Position numbers and translations under genes: made by a program
Notes under the pieces: model-generated
Databases searched by the model: none
Seen by the model: the letters and a program-made list of their open reading frames with translations, nothing else
Told to the model about the DNA's origin: nothing
NCBI RefSeq assembly: GCF_002252475.1
Contig: NZ_NNRK01000034.1
Span: 620,001-684,000 of the forward strand
DNA: 64,000 bases
Origin: Brucella rhizosphaerae
Lineage (GTDB): Bacteria; Pseudomonadota; Alphaproteobacteria; Rhizobiales; Rhizobiaceae
Reading direction: 5' to 3'
Shown here: in pieces, positions 16,722 through 26,104 of the stretch
Position numbering within the stretch: the first letter of the stretch is position 1
How the letters are laid out: every line of letters starts with the position of its first letter

Positions 16722-17656
16722 CATCTGCCGCCCCGATAGGAGCAAAAACGGAAGCTGCTGCCACAGCAGCTTCCTCCACCAAGCCGGTCACGAGCCGCTT
16801 GCGGCCAAGTTACTGGCCGTTTGTTCTTCCAGCCTTGATCACCGTCGGGGCGGTGATCGTCTTCCCATGGGTGTTTACGCTCTGGATGAGTGCCAACCAG
16901 TGGCAGCTCGGCGGGGAGCAGAGCTTTGTCGGCTTCGACAATTATCTGCGTCTTGCAGCCGATATGCGCTTCTGGGAATCCATGTGGCATACGGTTATTT
17001 ATACGATCCTGTCTGTTGTCGCGCCCATGGTTTTAGGCACCATTGCCGCGCTGGTTTTTGACAGCAAGCTACCAATGCGGGGGTTGTTGCGCGGTATCTT
17101 CGTCATGCCGATGATGGCAACGCCGGTTGCTGTCGCGCTGGTCTGGACGATGATGTATCACCCGCAGCTGGGTGTCCTGAACTATCTTCTGTCGCTGATC
17201 GGCATACCGCCACAGGAATGGATATTCAATCAGAATACGGTCATTCCGTCGCTGGTTGCCGTTGAAACCTGGCAGTGGACGCCGCTGGTCATGCTGATCG
17301 TGCTGGGTGGCCTTGCTTCGATGCCACGTGATCCGTTTGAAAGTGCGGAAATAGATGGTGCCAATGGCTGGCAGAAATTCCGCTATATCACGCTTCCGAT
17401 GATCCTTCCTTTCATCATGGTGGCGGTCATCATTCGCTCGATCGATGCGCTCAAAAGCTTCGACATCATCTATGCAATGACACAGGGCGGTCCCGGAACC
17501 GCATCAGAAACCATCAACATCTATCTCTATAACGTGGCGTTTTCCTATTACGACATTGGCTATGCATCTGCGATTGCCGTGGTGTTCTTCATTGTCATTA
17601 TCGCCATGTCACTTGTTCTTCTGGCACTGCGCCAGCGGACCAAGTGGAACAGCTGA
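16718..17656 (+). CDS. Carbohydrate ABC transporter permease (MalF/UgpA type)
   Basis: A 312-residue inner-membrane permease with a roughly 25-residue Ala/Thr-rich cytoplasmic N-terminus, a first membrane helix at about residues 32-54 and an EAA loop (FESAEIDGANGWQKFRYITLP). The ATGA overlap with the binding-protein stop shows translational coupling. It forms the importer with the next two genes. Confidence 0.92.
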   Translation: MTSAAPIGAKTEAAATAASSTKPVTSRLRPSYWPFVLPALITVGAVIVFPWVFTLWMSANQWQLGGEQSFVGFDNYLRLAADMRFWESMWHTVIYTILSVVAPMVLGTIAALVFDSKLPMRGLLRGIFVMPMMATPVAVALVWTMMYHPQLGVLNYLLSLIGIPPQEWIFNQNTVIPSLVAVETWQWTPLVMLIVLGGLASMPRDPFESAEIDGANGWQKFRYITLPMILPFIMVAVIIRSIDALKSFDIIYAMTQGGPGTASETINIYLYNVAFSYYDIGYASAIAVVFFIVIIAMSLVLLALRQRTKWNS

Positions 17657-17665
17657 GGACCGACC

Positions 17666-18484
17666 ATGGCACGCAAGTCAATTCTTTCGAAGCTTGGCAC
17701 GGCACTCATGGTTTTCATCATCGTGTCGCCAGCGATCTTCTTCTTTGTCTGGATGCTGTCGCTTTCGTTGAAATATGAAATCGACAATGGCGCTTATCCG
17801 CCGATCCTGATCCCCGACCGCATCGCGTGGTCGAACTATACCGATATTTTTGCGACCAACGACTTTCTGCTCTATTTCTGGAACAGTCTTCTTGTCACAG
17901 GAACTGCGACCCTGCTCGCGCTTCTGGTTGGCGTTCCTGCGGGATACGGCATCGCAAGGCTCAAGGCGCATAAATCGGCAATCGTCATCATGATTGCCCG
18001 TATGACGCCGGGCCTGTCCTATCTGATCCCGCTGTTCCTGCTGTTTCAGACCCTGGGCTTGCTTGGCACGCTCTGGCCGCAGATCATCATCCATCTTGTC
18101 GTCACCGTCCCAATCGTGATCTGGATCATGATCGGTTATTTCGAAACGACACCGATGGAGCTTGAAGAAGCAGCTATTATCGATGGGGCATCCTCGTGGC
18201 AGGTGTTCATGAAGGTAGCGCTGCCGATCGCCAAACCCGGTGTTGTGGTGTCGCTCATCCTTGCGGTGATCTTCTCATGGAATAATTTCGTTTTCGGTAT
18301 CGTGCTCGCAAGTCGCGAGACACGCACCCTGCCGGTCGCGGTCTACAACATGCTGTCCTTTGAACAGGTCAGCTGGGGTCCGCTTGCCGCCGCAGCACTT
18401 GTGGTCACATTGCCGGTCCTATTGCTGACCGTTTTCGCACAGCGCCAGATCGTTGCCGGTCTGACCGCAGGCGCCGTCAAATAA
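17666..18484 (+). CDS. Carbohydrate ABC transporter permease (MalG/UgpE type)
   Basis: A 272-residue permease with six predicted membrane helices and the EAA loop LEEAAIIDGASSWQVFMKVALP. The end QRQIVAGLTAGAVK is the usual MalG-type C-terminus. A GAGGACC ribosome site sits in the 9-base gap after the first permease. It pairs with that permease and the ATPase at 18500. Confidence 0.92.
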   Translation: MARKSILSKLGTALMVFIIVSPAIFFFVWMLSLSLKYEIDNGAYPPILIPDRIAWSNYTDIFATNDFLLYFWNSLLVTGTATLLALLVGVPAGYGIARLKAHKSAIVIMIARMTPGLSYLIPLFLLFQTLGLLGTLWPQIIIHLVVTVPIVIWIMIGYFETTPMELEEAAIIDGASSWQVFMKVALPIAKPGVVVSLILAVIFSWNNFVFGIVLASRETRTLPVAVYNMLSFEQVSWGPLAAAALVVTLPVLLLTVFAQRQIVAGLTAGAVK

Positions 18485-18499
18485 GAGTTGAGGTTTAAG

Positions 18500-19558
18500 A
18501 TGGCATCTGTATCCATCCGAAATGCAATCAAGAAATATGGCAATGTCGGCGTTCTGCATGGCGTGTCAGTGGATATTCAGGACGGTGAATTCGTCGTTCT
18601 GGTCGGTCCATCGGGCTGCGGTAAGTCCACGCTTCTGCGTATGATTGCAGGGCTTGAAGACATCAGCGGCGGCGAAATCGCCATTGGTCCGCGCGTGGTC
18701 AATGACCTGCGTGCCAAGGAACGCGATATTGCCATGGTGTTCCAGAATTATGCGCTCTATCCGCATATGACGGTGGCTGATAATATGGGCTTCGCGCTCA
18801 TGCTGAAAAATGCTCCGAAAGAAGAACGCGACAGTCGCGTTAATCGCGCAGCGGAAATTCTCGGTCTCAACAAGCTGCTCGACCGCTTTCCGCGCCAGCT
18901 TTCCGGTGGTCAGCGCCAGCGTGTGGCCATGGGCCGTGCGATTGTTCGCGATCCGCAGGTGTTCCTGTTCGATGAGCCGCTTTCCAACCTCGATGCCAAA
19001 CTTCGCGTGCAGATGCGCGGTGAAATCAAGGGCCTGCACCAGCGTCTGAAGACCACCACGATCTATGTGACCCACGATCAGATCGAAGCCATGACCATGG
19101 CCGACAAGATCGTTGTCATGCGTGATGGTCTGGTCGAACAGATTGGCGCGCCGCTCGATCTTTATGATCGTCCGGCCAATATGTTTGTTGCTGGCTTCAT
19201 TGGTTCTCCATCGATGAATTTCGTCAACGGCAAGATCGAGGAAGGCACTTTCCTCGCTGATGGTGGCTTCCGGTTGCCGTTGCCAAAGGGCGATTATGCA
19301 AGCCTTTCAGGCAAGGCCGTTTACGGTGTTCGCCCTGAGCATATGAAGATTGCGGATAACGGCGTGCCGGTCACAGTCGAAATCGTTGAGCCAACCGGTT
19401 CGGAAATCATGGTTATGGGCAAACTCGGCGGTCAGCCGATCACTTGCCTGTTTCGTGAGCGCCTGACCGTGCGTCCGGGCGACGTGCTGACAATCGCCAT
19501 TGATCCGGCAACGAGCCATGTGTTTGAGCCGGAAAACGGCGCTCGCGTCAGCCTGTAA
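18500..19558 (+). CDS. ugpC: ABC transporter ATP-binding protein, UgpC/MalK type
   Basis: A 352-residue CUT1 ATPase with Walker A GPSGCGKST, signature LSGGQRQRVAMGRA, Walker B FLFDEPLSNLDA and a C-terminal TOBE domain. It is a paralogue of the ATPase at 4834-5907 but clearly diverged in the regulatory domain. I chose ATG 18500 after TGAGG rather than an upstream TTG at 18488. It closes the operon; a strong terminator follows within 20 bases. The substrate is unknown. Confidence 0.92.
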   Translation: MASVSIRNAIKKYGNVGVLHGVSVDIQDGEFVVLVGPSGCGKSTLLRMIAGLEDISGGEIAIGPRVVNDLRAKERDIAMVFQNYALYPHMTVADNMGFALMLKNAPKEERDSRVNRAAEILGLNKLLDRFPRQLSGGQRQRVAMGRAIVRDPQVFLFDEPLSNLDAKLRVQMRGEIKGLHQRLKTTTIYVTHDQIEAMTMADKIVVMRDGLVEQIGAPLDLYDRPANMFVAGFIGSPSMNFVNGKIEEGTFLADGGFRLPLPKGDYASLSGKAVYGVRPEHMKIADNGVPVTVEIVEPTGSEIMVMGKLGGQPITCLFRERLTVRPGDVLTIAIDPATSHVFEPENGARVSL

Positions 19559-19576
19559 ATCGCTTGTCTGAAATGA

Positions 19577-19604
19577 AAAACGCCGGGTTTTGCCCGGCGT
19601 TTTG
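19577..19604. terminator. Bidirectional intrinsic terminator
   Basis: A hairpin with arms CGCCGGG/CCCGGCG and a 5-base loop is flanked by AAAAA on the left and TTTT on the right. It lies between the convergent ATPase gene and preA and can serve both strands. Confidence 0.85.
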
Positions 19605-19622
19605 CTTTAGTGCGTTTCTGTT

Positions 19623-20933
19623 TTATTCGGCTGCTTCTTTCACGGCCATCGGGTTGTTTGGATGAGTCGTCCAATTGGAATAATGGTCCGGGATCGGAGC
19701 GTTGGTGCGTGGGTCAAAGTCGCTAATCTGCTCCATGGTGATGCAGTCCTCGACAGGACAGACACTGACGCAGAGATTACACCCAACGCATTCCTCGTCG
19801 ATCACCTCAAAATGGCGCGCACCATCGACCATAGCAGTGATCGCCTGATGCGATGTGTCTTCGCAGGCAATGTGGCAGCGACCGCATTTGATGCACAGGT
19901 CCTGATCGATGCGGGCCTTGGTGACATAGTTGAGGTTGAGATACTGCCAGTCGCTGACCTGAGCGACAGCGCGCCCCTGAAAGTCTTCGAGACGCTCATA
20001 GCCTTTGCTGTCCATCCAGTCGGACAGGCCGTCGATCATTTCCTGCACGACCTTGAAGCCATAGGTCATGGCCGCTGTGCAGACCTGAACTGTGCCACAA
20101 CCAAGCGCAATGAATTCCGCTGCATCGCGCCATGTCGTGATGCCGCCGATACCTGAGATCGGTAGTCCTGCCGTTTCCGGATCGCGGGCGATTTCCGCCA
20201 CCATGTTAAGAGCGATCGGCTTTACTGCCGGGCCGCAATAGCCGCCATGGCTTCCGCGTCCGTCGATGGAAGGAACCGGTGACATATTATCGAGATCAAC
20301 TGATACAATGGAATTGATCGTGTTGATCAGCGACACAGCGTCGGTGCCATTGGCTTTTGCGCCGCGTGCAGGCTTGCGAATATCGGTGATGTTTGGCGTC
20401 AGTTTGGTGATCACCGGCATCCGGCTATATTGCTTGCACCATTTCACGACCATGCCGACATATTCAGGCACCTGACCGACAGCCGCGCCCATGCCACGCT
20501 CACTCATGCCATGCGGACAGCCGAAGTTAAGTTCAATGCCGTCAGCGCCGGTTTCTTCGACCAGAGGCAGGATCGCTTTCCATGCTTCTTCTTCGCAAGG
20601 CACCATGATTGAAGCGATCAATGCGCGGTCGGGCCAGCGCATTTTCACTTCTTTCATTTCACGTAAGTTCACCTCAAGCGGCCGGTCGGTGATGAGTTCG
20701 ATATTGTTAAGACCCAGCAAGCGCCGGTCAGCACCATGGATTGCGCCATAGCGCGGACCATTGACGTTGACCACCGGCGGGCCTTCAGACCCCAGCGTTT
20801 TCCAAACCACGCCGCCCCAGCCTGCCTTGAAAGCACGCTCGACGTTATAGGCCTTGTCGGTTGGCGGGGCCGAGGCCAGCCAAAACGGGTTCGGGGATTT
20901 GATACCGAGGAAATTCGTTGAAAGATCAGCCAT
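19623..20933 (-). CDS. preA: NAD-dependent dihydropyrimidine dehydrogenase subunit PreA
   Basis: A 436-residue protein with an FMN-binding dihydroorotate-dehydrogenase-like barrel (about 1-320) and a C-terminal 2[4Fe-4S] ferredoxin domain with motifs CIKCGRCHIAC and CVGCNLCVSVC. The catalytic-loop segment NFGCPHGMSERGMGAA is intact. With PreT it reduces uracil and thymine to the 5,6-dihydro forms, the first step of reductive pyrimidine catabolism. Its start lies 11 bases after the preT stop, so the two subunits are one transcription unit. It is the last gene of that unit, ending at the bidirectional terminator. Confidence 0.95.
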   Translation of the reverse strand: MADLSTNFLGIKSPNPFWLASAPPTDKAYNVERAFKAGWGGVVWKTLGSEGPPVVNVNGPRYGAIHGADRRLLGLNNIELITDRPLEVNLREMKEVKMRWPDRALIASIMVPCEEEAWKAILPLVEETGADGIELNFGCPHGMSERGMGAAVGQVPEYVGMVVKWCKQYSRMPVITKLTPNITDIRKPARGAKANGTDAVSLINTINSIVSVDLDNMSPVPSIDGRGSHGGYCGPAVKPIALNMVAEIARDPETAGLPISGIGGITTWRDAAEFIALGCGTVQVCTAAMTYGFKVVQEMIDGLSDWMDSKGYERLEDFQGRAVAQVSDWQYLNLNYVTKARIDQDLCIKCGRCHIACEDTSHQAITAMVDGARHFEVIDEECVGCNLCVSVCPVEDCITMEQISDFDPRTNAPIPDHYSNWTTHPNNPMAVKEAAE

Positions 20934-20944
20934 ATTTACTCTCC

Positions 20945-22453
20945 TCAGCCCTGTTGCTGGCCCAATGGGACACTGCGATCACGCGAAGCAGACGGTGTGG
21001 GCGCATGGAGCGCACCGCCCGAAAGTACGGCATCGGCAAAGCCCTCAATCGCTTCGGGTCGTTTGGTCAGCATTGCATGGATGGATTCAGCGGCAATCTT
21101 ACCATCTTCCACCGATGCAACGGTCAGATCCTGACCACCGGCAACACAGTCGCCCCCCGCCCATATGCCCTCAACGGATGTGCGACGTTCCTCATCAACG
21201 CTGATGCGTCCTTTGGAAAGGCTGATGCCTGATCCAGCGACTGGTTCAGGTTCGAATTTCTGCCCGATTGCCTTGAAGACCTGATCGGCTTCAAGGATCA
21301 GGTATTCGCCAGTGCCGGAAAGCTTGCCGTCTTTGGCTGTCGTATATTCCATGACGATTGCATTGACCGTGCCGTCTTCATTCCGTTCCAGCGCATGTGG
21401 CTGCAACCAATGACGGATCACCACACCATGAATTTGCGCCAGTTCCTGTTCATAGGCGCTGGCATTCATGCTTTCCTGACCGCGGCGATAGACGATGGTG
21501 ACGTTTTCAGCGCCAAGCTTTTTGGTCTGGATCGCGACATCAACTGCCGTCATTCCGCCGCCGATAACCACAATATTGCGGCCAACCGGGAGGGACGAGA
21601 GGTCCTTTGCCTGACGGAGATTGGCAATATAATCGACGGCGTCGATCACATTTGGCGCGTCTTCGCCAACCAGTCCCAGATCGTTTACGCCGGGCATGCC
21701 CATACCAAGGAACACGGCATCATATCCGGCCTTAAGGGCCTCAATAGTGATATCCTGACCGAGTGTCTGGTTATATTCGATGTTGATCGCGCCAATCTTC
21801 AGCACGAATTCCAGCTCACGCTGTGCGAAGTTGTTGACCGTCTTGTAAGCGGCGATACCATATTCATTGAGGCCGCCGCCTTTGGCGCGGGCTTCAAAAA
21901 TCGTGACTTGATGGCCATGCATTGCAAGGCGATGAGCTGCTGAAATACCTGCCGGTCCAGCACCAACGATTGCGATATGCTTGCCGGTTTCAGGAGCGCG
22001 CTTGAACGGATGATTGCCCGTTTCCATCAGAACATCGGTAGCATAACGCTGCAATTCACCGATCTTGACCGGCTTGCCTTCCGACGTTTCGCGAACGCAG
22101 ACTTCTTCGCACAGCGTTTCGGTCGGGCAGACGCGTGCGCACATGCCGCCAAGAATGTTCTCTGACAGGATTGTCTTTGCGGCACCAACCGGATTGCCTG
22201 CATTGATCTGGCGAATAAACAGCGGAATATCGATGCTTGTGGGACAAGCATTCATGCAGGGTGCATCATAGCAGAAATAGCAGCGGTCAGATTCAACGAT
22301 GGCTTCGTGCTTGGTAAGCGGCGGATGCAGATCATCAAAGACATGCGCATAGTCGGCCTTTTCAAGCCGCGAGCCATGAATGTCCGGCCCCGACACATCA
22401 GGTCGGGTCGCATGATCGATTGCATCAATAGGCGAATTATCTGCTGATCGCAT
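20945..22453 (-). CDS. preT: NAD-dependent dihydropyrimidine dehydrogenase subunit PreT
   Basis: A 502-residue FAD/Fe-S electron-transfer subunit. The N-terminal domain has two cysteine clusters (CYFCYDAPCMNACP and CARVCPTETLCEEVC), followed by an FAD-binding GAGPAG near 165 and an NAD-binding GGGMTA near 300. It passes electrons from NADH to PreA. Two ATGs are possible: 22453 is 9 bases from GGGAG, while 22462 abuts it, so 22453 is preferred. A candidate RutR site lies 140 bases upstream. The family resembles GltB small-subunit proteins, but the preA partner settles the role. Confidence 0.94.
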   Translation of the reverse strand: MRSADNSPIDAIDHATRPDVSGPDIHGSRLEKADYAHVFDDLHPPLTKHEAIVESDRCYFCYDAPCMNACPTSIDIPLFIRQINAGNPVGAAKTILSENILGGMCARVCPTETLCEEVCVRETSEGKPVKIGELQRYATDVLMETGNHPFKRAPETGKHIAIVGAGPAGISAAHRLAMHGHQVTIFEARAKGGGLNEYGIAAYKTVNNFAQRELEFVLKIGAINIEYNQTLGQDITIEALKAGYDAVFLGMGMPGVNDLGLVGEDAPNVIDAVDYIANLRQAKDLSSLPVGRNIVVIGGGMTAVDVAIQTKKLGAENVTIVYRRGQESMNASAYEQELAQIHGVVIRHWLQPHALERNEDGTVNAIVMEYTTAKDGKLSGTGEYLILEADQVFKAIGQKFEPEPVAGSGISLSKGRISVDEERRTSVEGIWAGGDCVAGGQDLTVASVEDGKIAAESIHAMLTKRPEAIEGFADAVLSGGALHAPTPSASRDRSVPLGQQQG

Positions 22454-22592
22454 GGATCGCATCTCCCATTTTTGCTTGCGTTACGGCGCGGGTTCCCTTT
22501 GCGCACCTTAACTCTGTTCCGGGCTGCGATCTTTGCCGTCGCGTGATGCCCGTTGATGACAGGATGACAGATTTTTACGGAAGGTCAAATTT

Positions 22593-22608
22593 TTTATCAT
22601 CTGGTCAA
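22593..22608. promoter_or_regulatory. Second candidate RutR operator, upstream of preT
   Basis: TTTATCATCTGGTCAA matches the RutR palindrome with one perfect half (TGGTCAA) and two mismatches in the other half. It lies in the gap before preT. It would tie preTA to the same regulator as the hydA operon 19 kb away. Confidence 0.5.
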
Positions 22609-22637
22609 TTTATGAGAAATACAGACAACAAATGCAG

Positions 22638-22669
22638 AAAAGGCCCGGCTGTGAAAGCGCGGGCCTTTG
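22638..22669 (-). terminator. Intrinsic terminator after the EamA transporter gene
   Basis: Arms AAAGGCCCG and CGGGCCTTT (22639-22647 and 22660-22668) form a hairpin followed on the minus strand by a T run. It starts about 20 bases after the transporter stop. Confidence 0.65.
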
Positions 22670-22689
22670 AAAGGAGTTACGTTGTGAAA

Positions 22690-23634
22690 TCAGAGTGGGT
22701 CGGATTTGAGTGCGTCCGGCGTTGGCTCTGTTATAATCGCTGGATCGGAGAAAGTTTCTGCTTCACGTGGCAATACCGGGCGTGAACTGAGCACCAGAGC
22801 ACAGCCTGCAATGATGACCGCTGCACCGATGAACTGGATGAAGGACAGCTGCTCTTTCAGGAAAACGGCACCTATCAGAACCGCGATTACGGTCACGGCA
22901 AATTCAACGCTGATGGCTTTGGTCGGTCCTACATTTCCCACGAGTTTGAAATAGAGCACATAGGTCAGAGCACTCATCACGCAAGCCGAGATAAGCAGAT
23001 ACGTGAAATCAACCAGTCCCGGTATGGTTGGCACAGGCACTGCGAAAATCAGCGGCAAGGTCAGGATGCCGCCAAAGACGAATGCGCCGATGGTTGTTTC
23101 CCAGGAACCTGTGCCGGAAAGGCGGCGGCTGGCATAATTGCTGCCGAAAGCTGCGGAAAAGCAGGAGAAAAGCACCGCAAGGCAGCCCATAATGAAGGCT
23201 GGCGTAACTGCGACCGCTGGAAAACCAACCAGCAGCACAATGCCCGTAACACCAAGCAACAGGCCCAGGAGGCCGCGCGACGTGATACGTTCAAGCCCCC
23301 AGAGCTGGCTGATAACCATTGAGAACAGTGGAATTGATGCGACGCAGATGGCGGCCATTGCTGTTCCGATCAGCGGTGTACCGTAGGACAGGCCGATAAG
23401 CTGACCAGCAACGGTTGTTGCACCAACCACGGCAAAAGGTTTCCAGCCCGCGTGAAAGTCCAGTTTGCGACCAGAGAGTTTTGCAATCGCGAAAAGCGTT
23501 CCGGCTGCGATGAAGGAGCGGAAGGCAACCGCGCCAACCCAGCCAAAGGCTTCAACCACGCGCAGAACCACGAGGAACGATAGTCCCCATGCTACGGCAA
23601 GGAAAATATACGTCGCAATATCTCTGGGTTTCAT
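22690..23634 (-). CDS. EamA/DMT-family transporter
   Basis: A 314-residue inner-membrane protein with about ten hydrophobic segments arranged as two EamA repeats, the second starting near residue 160. A typical C-terminal end QLSFIQFIGAAVIIAGCALVL is visible. Members export amino acids, purines or other metabolites, or move nucleotide sugars; the cargo is not readable here. It follows preT in the same direction but has its own terminator, and it lies on the opposite side of the RutR-like site, so a pyrimidine link is only possible by position. Confidence 0.85.
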   Translation of the reverse strand: MKPRDIATYIFLAVAWGLSFLVVLRVVEAFGWVGAVAFRSFIAAGTLFAIAKLSGRKLDFHAGWKPFAVVGATTVAGQLIGLSYGTPLIGTAMAAICVASIPLFSMVISQLWGLERITSRGLLGLLLGVTGIVLLVGFPAVAVTPAFIMGCLAVLFSCFSAAFGSNYASRRLSGTGSWETTIGAFVFGGILTLPLIFAVPVPTIPGLVDFTYLLISACVMSALTYVLYFKLVGNVGPTKAISVEFAVTVIAVLIGAVFLKEQLSFIQFIGAAVIIAGCALVLSSRPVLPREAETFSDPAIITEPTPDALKSDPL

Positions 23635-23734
23635 GCCGATAGGCCTTGTTACGGGTTACGCATTATCGACTATCTCAAATGGGCGAAAAGCAAAAACGCT
23701 TTCGCGCCTCTTCCAATATCATTTTGGAATGAAA

Positions 23735-24208
23735 TTATGCCGTTTTTGCAGCGGCATTTTCTGCCGCTTTTTGCGCTGCCGCCGCGCCGATATTGGCAAA
23801 GAACCGATCTGCAATCTTGCGCGCCACCGAGCCAAGCAGTTTCGAGCCAAGCTGGGCTATCTTGCCGCCTGCATCGCCCCGGATCACGTAAGAGAGGATC
23901 GTGTCATCACCGTCCGTGGTGAGTGTTACATCGGTATCACCATGGGCGAAGCCCGCAATGGAGCCTTCGCCGCGGCCTGAGATGGTGTAAGAAACAGGTG
24001 GGTTCATGTTGGAAAGTTCGAGCATGCCGTGGAAACGAACTTTTATCACGCCAAGGCTGACTTTAAGCGCTGCGCGTATTTCCGAGTCCGACAGACGTTC
24101 GAGATCTTCGCAGCCCGGAATGCAGTTTTTCAGCGTCTCAATGTCGTTGAGCGCGTCCCATACGGCCTGCCGGGGCGCCGCGATTCTTTCTTCTCCGACG
24201 AGGTCCAT
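23735..24208 (-). CDS. CoxG-like SRPBCC protein (carbon monoxide dehydrogenase subunit G family)
   Basis: A 157-residue START/SRPBCC-fold protein beginning MDLVGEERIAAPRQAVWDAL, with the family motif DIETLKNCIPGCEDLE and an Ala-rich C-terminal tail. The CoxG name comes from proteins that assist CO dehydrogenase, but no coxLMS genes are near, so the relevance here is unclear. It is monocistronic by appearance, 100 bases from the EamA gene and divergent from pgi. Confidence 0.85.
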   Translation of the reverse strand: MDLVGEERIAAPRQAVWDALNDIETLKNCIPGCEDLERLSDSEIRAALKVSLGVIKVRFHGMLELSNMNPPVSYTISGRGEGSIAGFAHGDTDVTLTTDGDDTILSYVIRGDAGGKIAQLGSKLLGSVARKIADRFFANIGAAAAQKAAENAAAKTA

Positions 24209-24361
24209 GCTTTACACTTCTCCTGATCAACCTAAATTGATGCATATCCCTATATGGAACGACATCAAAATGGAAAATTTCTGTAATTTAACGGATGCAC
24301 TTCTTCACTAAAATGCTCTATTAAGACAATTAAATCGATTTGATTGACCGGGAGTACCATC

Positions 24362-26011
24362 ATGGCAAGAGACGCGGCGAAGCTTGAAGCAACGGTCGCA
24401 AAGCTGAAAAAGCACTGGACGGACGCTGCACCAAAGGACATGCGCGCAGCATTCAAAGCCGATCCGGGCCGTTTTGAGCGCTATTCGCTATCTCTGGACG
24501 ATCTTCTGTTTGACTGGTCGAAAGCACGTGTCAACGACGAGACGATTGCGCTTCTGACCGAAGTGGCCAAAGCCGCTGACGTTGAAGGTCGTCGCGCTGC
24601 AATGTTTGCAGGCGAGCACATCAACAACACTGAAGACCGTGCTGTTCTCCATGTGGCACTGCGTGACACCACCTCCAAGGAAGTGCTGGTCGATGGCCAC
24701 AACGTCCTGCCGGACGTAAAGGAAGTTCTCGACCGTATGGCTGCCTTCTCCGATGGCATCCGTTCAGGCTCGATCAAAGGTGCGACCGGTAAGAAGATCA
24801 CCGATATCGTCAATATCGGTATTGGCGGCTCCGATCTCGGACCGGTTATGGCGACGCTGGCGCTTGCACCTTACCATGACGGTCCGCGTGCGCATTATGT
24901 CTCGAACATTGACGGCGCACATATTGCAGACACGCTCAATGCGCTTGATCCGGCAACGACACTCATCATTGTTGCTTCCAAGACTTTCACCACCATCGAA
25001 ACCATGACCAACGCGCAGACCGCGCGCAAATGGATTGCCGATGCGCTGGGTGAAGACGCAGTTGGCGCACATTTCGCGGCTGTTTCCACAGCACTTGATA
25101 AGGTTGCGGCATTCGGCATTGGCGAAGACCGCGTCTTCGGCTTCTGGGATTGGGTTGGCGGTCGCTATTCGGTCTGGTCGGCTATCGGTCTGCCAGTTAT
25201 GATCGCGGTTGGTGCTGACAATTTCCGCAAGTTCCTTGCCGGTGCGCATTCGATGGACGTGCATTTCCGTGATGCACCACTGGAAAAGAACCTGCCAATC
25301 TGGCTTGGTCTTATCGGCTATTGGCATCGTGCGATCTGCGATTATTCGAGCCGCGCTGTCATCCCTTATGATCAGCGTCTGGCGCGTGTTCCGGCCTATC
25401 TTCAGCAGCTCGATATGGAATCGAACGGCAAGAGCGTAACCGTGGATGGCAAGCCTGTTTCAGGTCCAACCGGTCCGGTTGTCTGGGGCGAACCCGGCAC
25501 CAATGGCCAGCACGCTTTCTTCCAGCTGCTGCATCAGGGCACTGACACCATTCCGCTCGAGTTCATCGTTGCGGCAAAGGGCCATGAAAAGCATCTCGAT
25601 CATCAGCACGAAATGCTGCTCGCCAACTGCCTTGCGCAGTCGGAAGCGCTGATGAAGGGGCGCACGCTGGATGAAGCACGCGCGCAGCTTAAGGGTAAGA
25701 ACCTGCCGGAAAGCGAAGTCGAACGCATTGCGCCGCACCGCGTCTTCTCGGGCAATCGTCCATCGCTGACACTTATTCACGACAAGCTGGACCCATTTGC
25801 ATTCGGTCGTCTGATCGCACTTTACGAGCATCGCGTGTTCGTTGAAGCACAGATTTTCGGCATCAATGCGTTCGATCAGTGGGGCGTAGAGCTTGGCAAG
25901 GAACTGGCAACAGAGCTTCTGCCAGTTGTTTCCGGTGCTGAATCGGCAGAGGGTAAAGACGCTTCGACCATCGGCCTCGTTGCCCATTTGCATGCACGCC
26001 GTAAAGCCTGA
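24362..26011 (+). CDS. pgi: Glucose-6-phosphate isomerase
   Basis: A 549-residue enzyme that interconverts glucose-6-phosphate and fructose-6-phosphate. Family landmarks are [11 protein letters not shown] near residue 145, the [12 protein letters not shown] phosphate-binding segment, [13 protein letters not shown] and the active-site [23 protein letters not shown] region, followed by [18 protein letters not shown] 24362 has GGGAG 7 bases upstream and gives the usual length. It stands alone and ends in a strong terminator. Confidence 0.97.
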   Translation: MARDAAKLEATVAKLKKHWTDAAPKDMRAAFKADPGRFERYSLSLDDLLFDWSKARVNDETIALLTEVAKAADVEGRRAAMFAGEHINNTEDRAVLHVALRDTTSKEVLVDGHNVLPDVKEVLDRMAAFSDGIRSGSIKGATGKKITDIVNIGIGGSDLGPVMATLALAPYHDGPRAHYVSNIDGAHIADTLNALDPATTLIIVASKTFTTIETMTNAQTARKWIADALGEDAVGAHFAAVSTALDKVAAFGIGEDRVFGFWDWVGGRYSVWSAIGLPVMIAVGADNFRKFLAGAHSMDVHFRDAPLEKNLPIWLGLIGYWHRAICDYSSRAVIPYDQRLARVPAYLQQLDMESNGKSVTVDGKPVSGPTGPVVWGEPGTNGQHAFFQLLHQGTDTIPLEFIVAAKGHEKHLDHQHEMLLANCLAQSEALMKGRTLDEARAQLKGKNLPESEVERIAPHRVFSGNRPSLTLIHDKLDPFAFGRLIALYEHRVFVEAQIFGINAFDQWGVELGKELATELLPVVSGAESAEGKDASTIGLVAHLHARRKA

Positions 26012-26035
26012 TAATACAAACAGGTGGATAAGGAT

Positions 26036-26065
26036 AAAGCCGGGTTTCACACCCGGCTTTTTTTT
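26036..26065 (+). terminator. Intrinsic terminator of pgi
   Basis: Arms AAAGCCGGGT and ACCCGGCTTT enclose a short loop, followed by a run of eight T on the plus strand. Confidence 0.9.
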
Positions 26066-26104
26066 CGGCTAGTTATGAAGTGCTGAATGAAAATGGGAAC
26101 TGAA

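Noticed and set aside
4834..19558. A sulfoquinovose degradation cluster
   Set aside because: Only the kinase suggests this. No sulfoquinovosidase, isomerase, sulfofructose-phosphate aldolase or sulfolactaldehyde enzyme was recognised.
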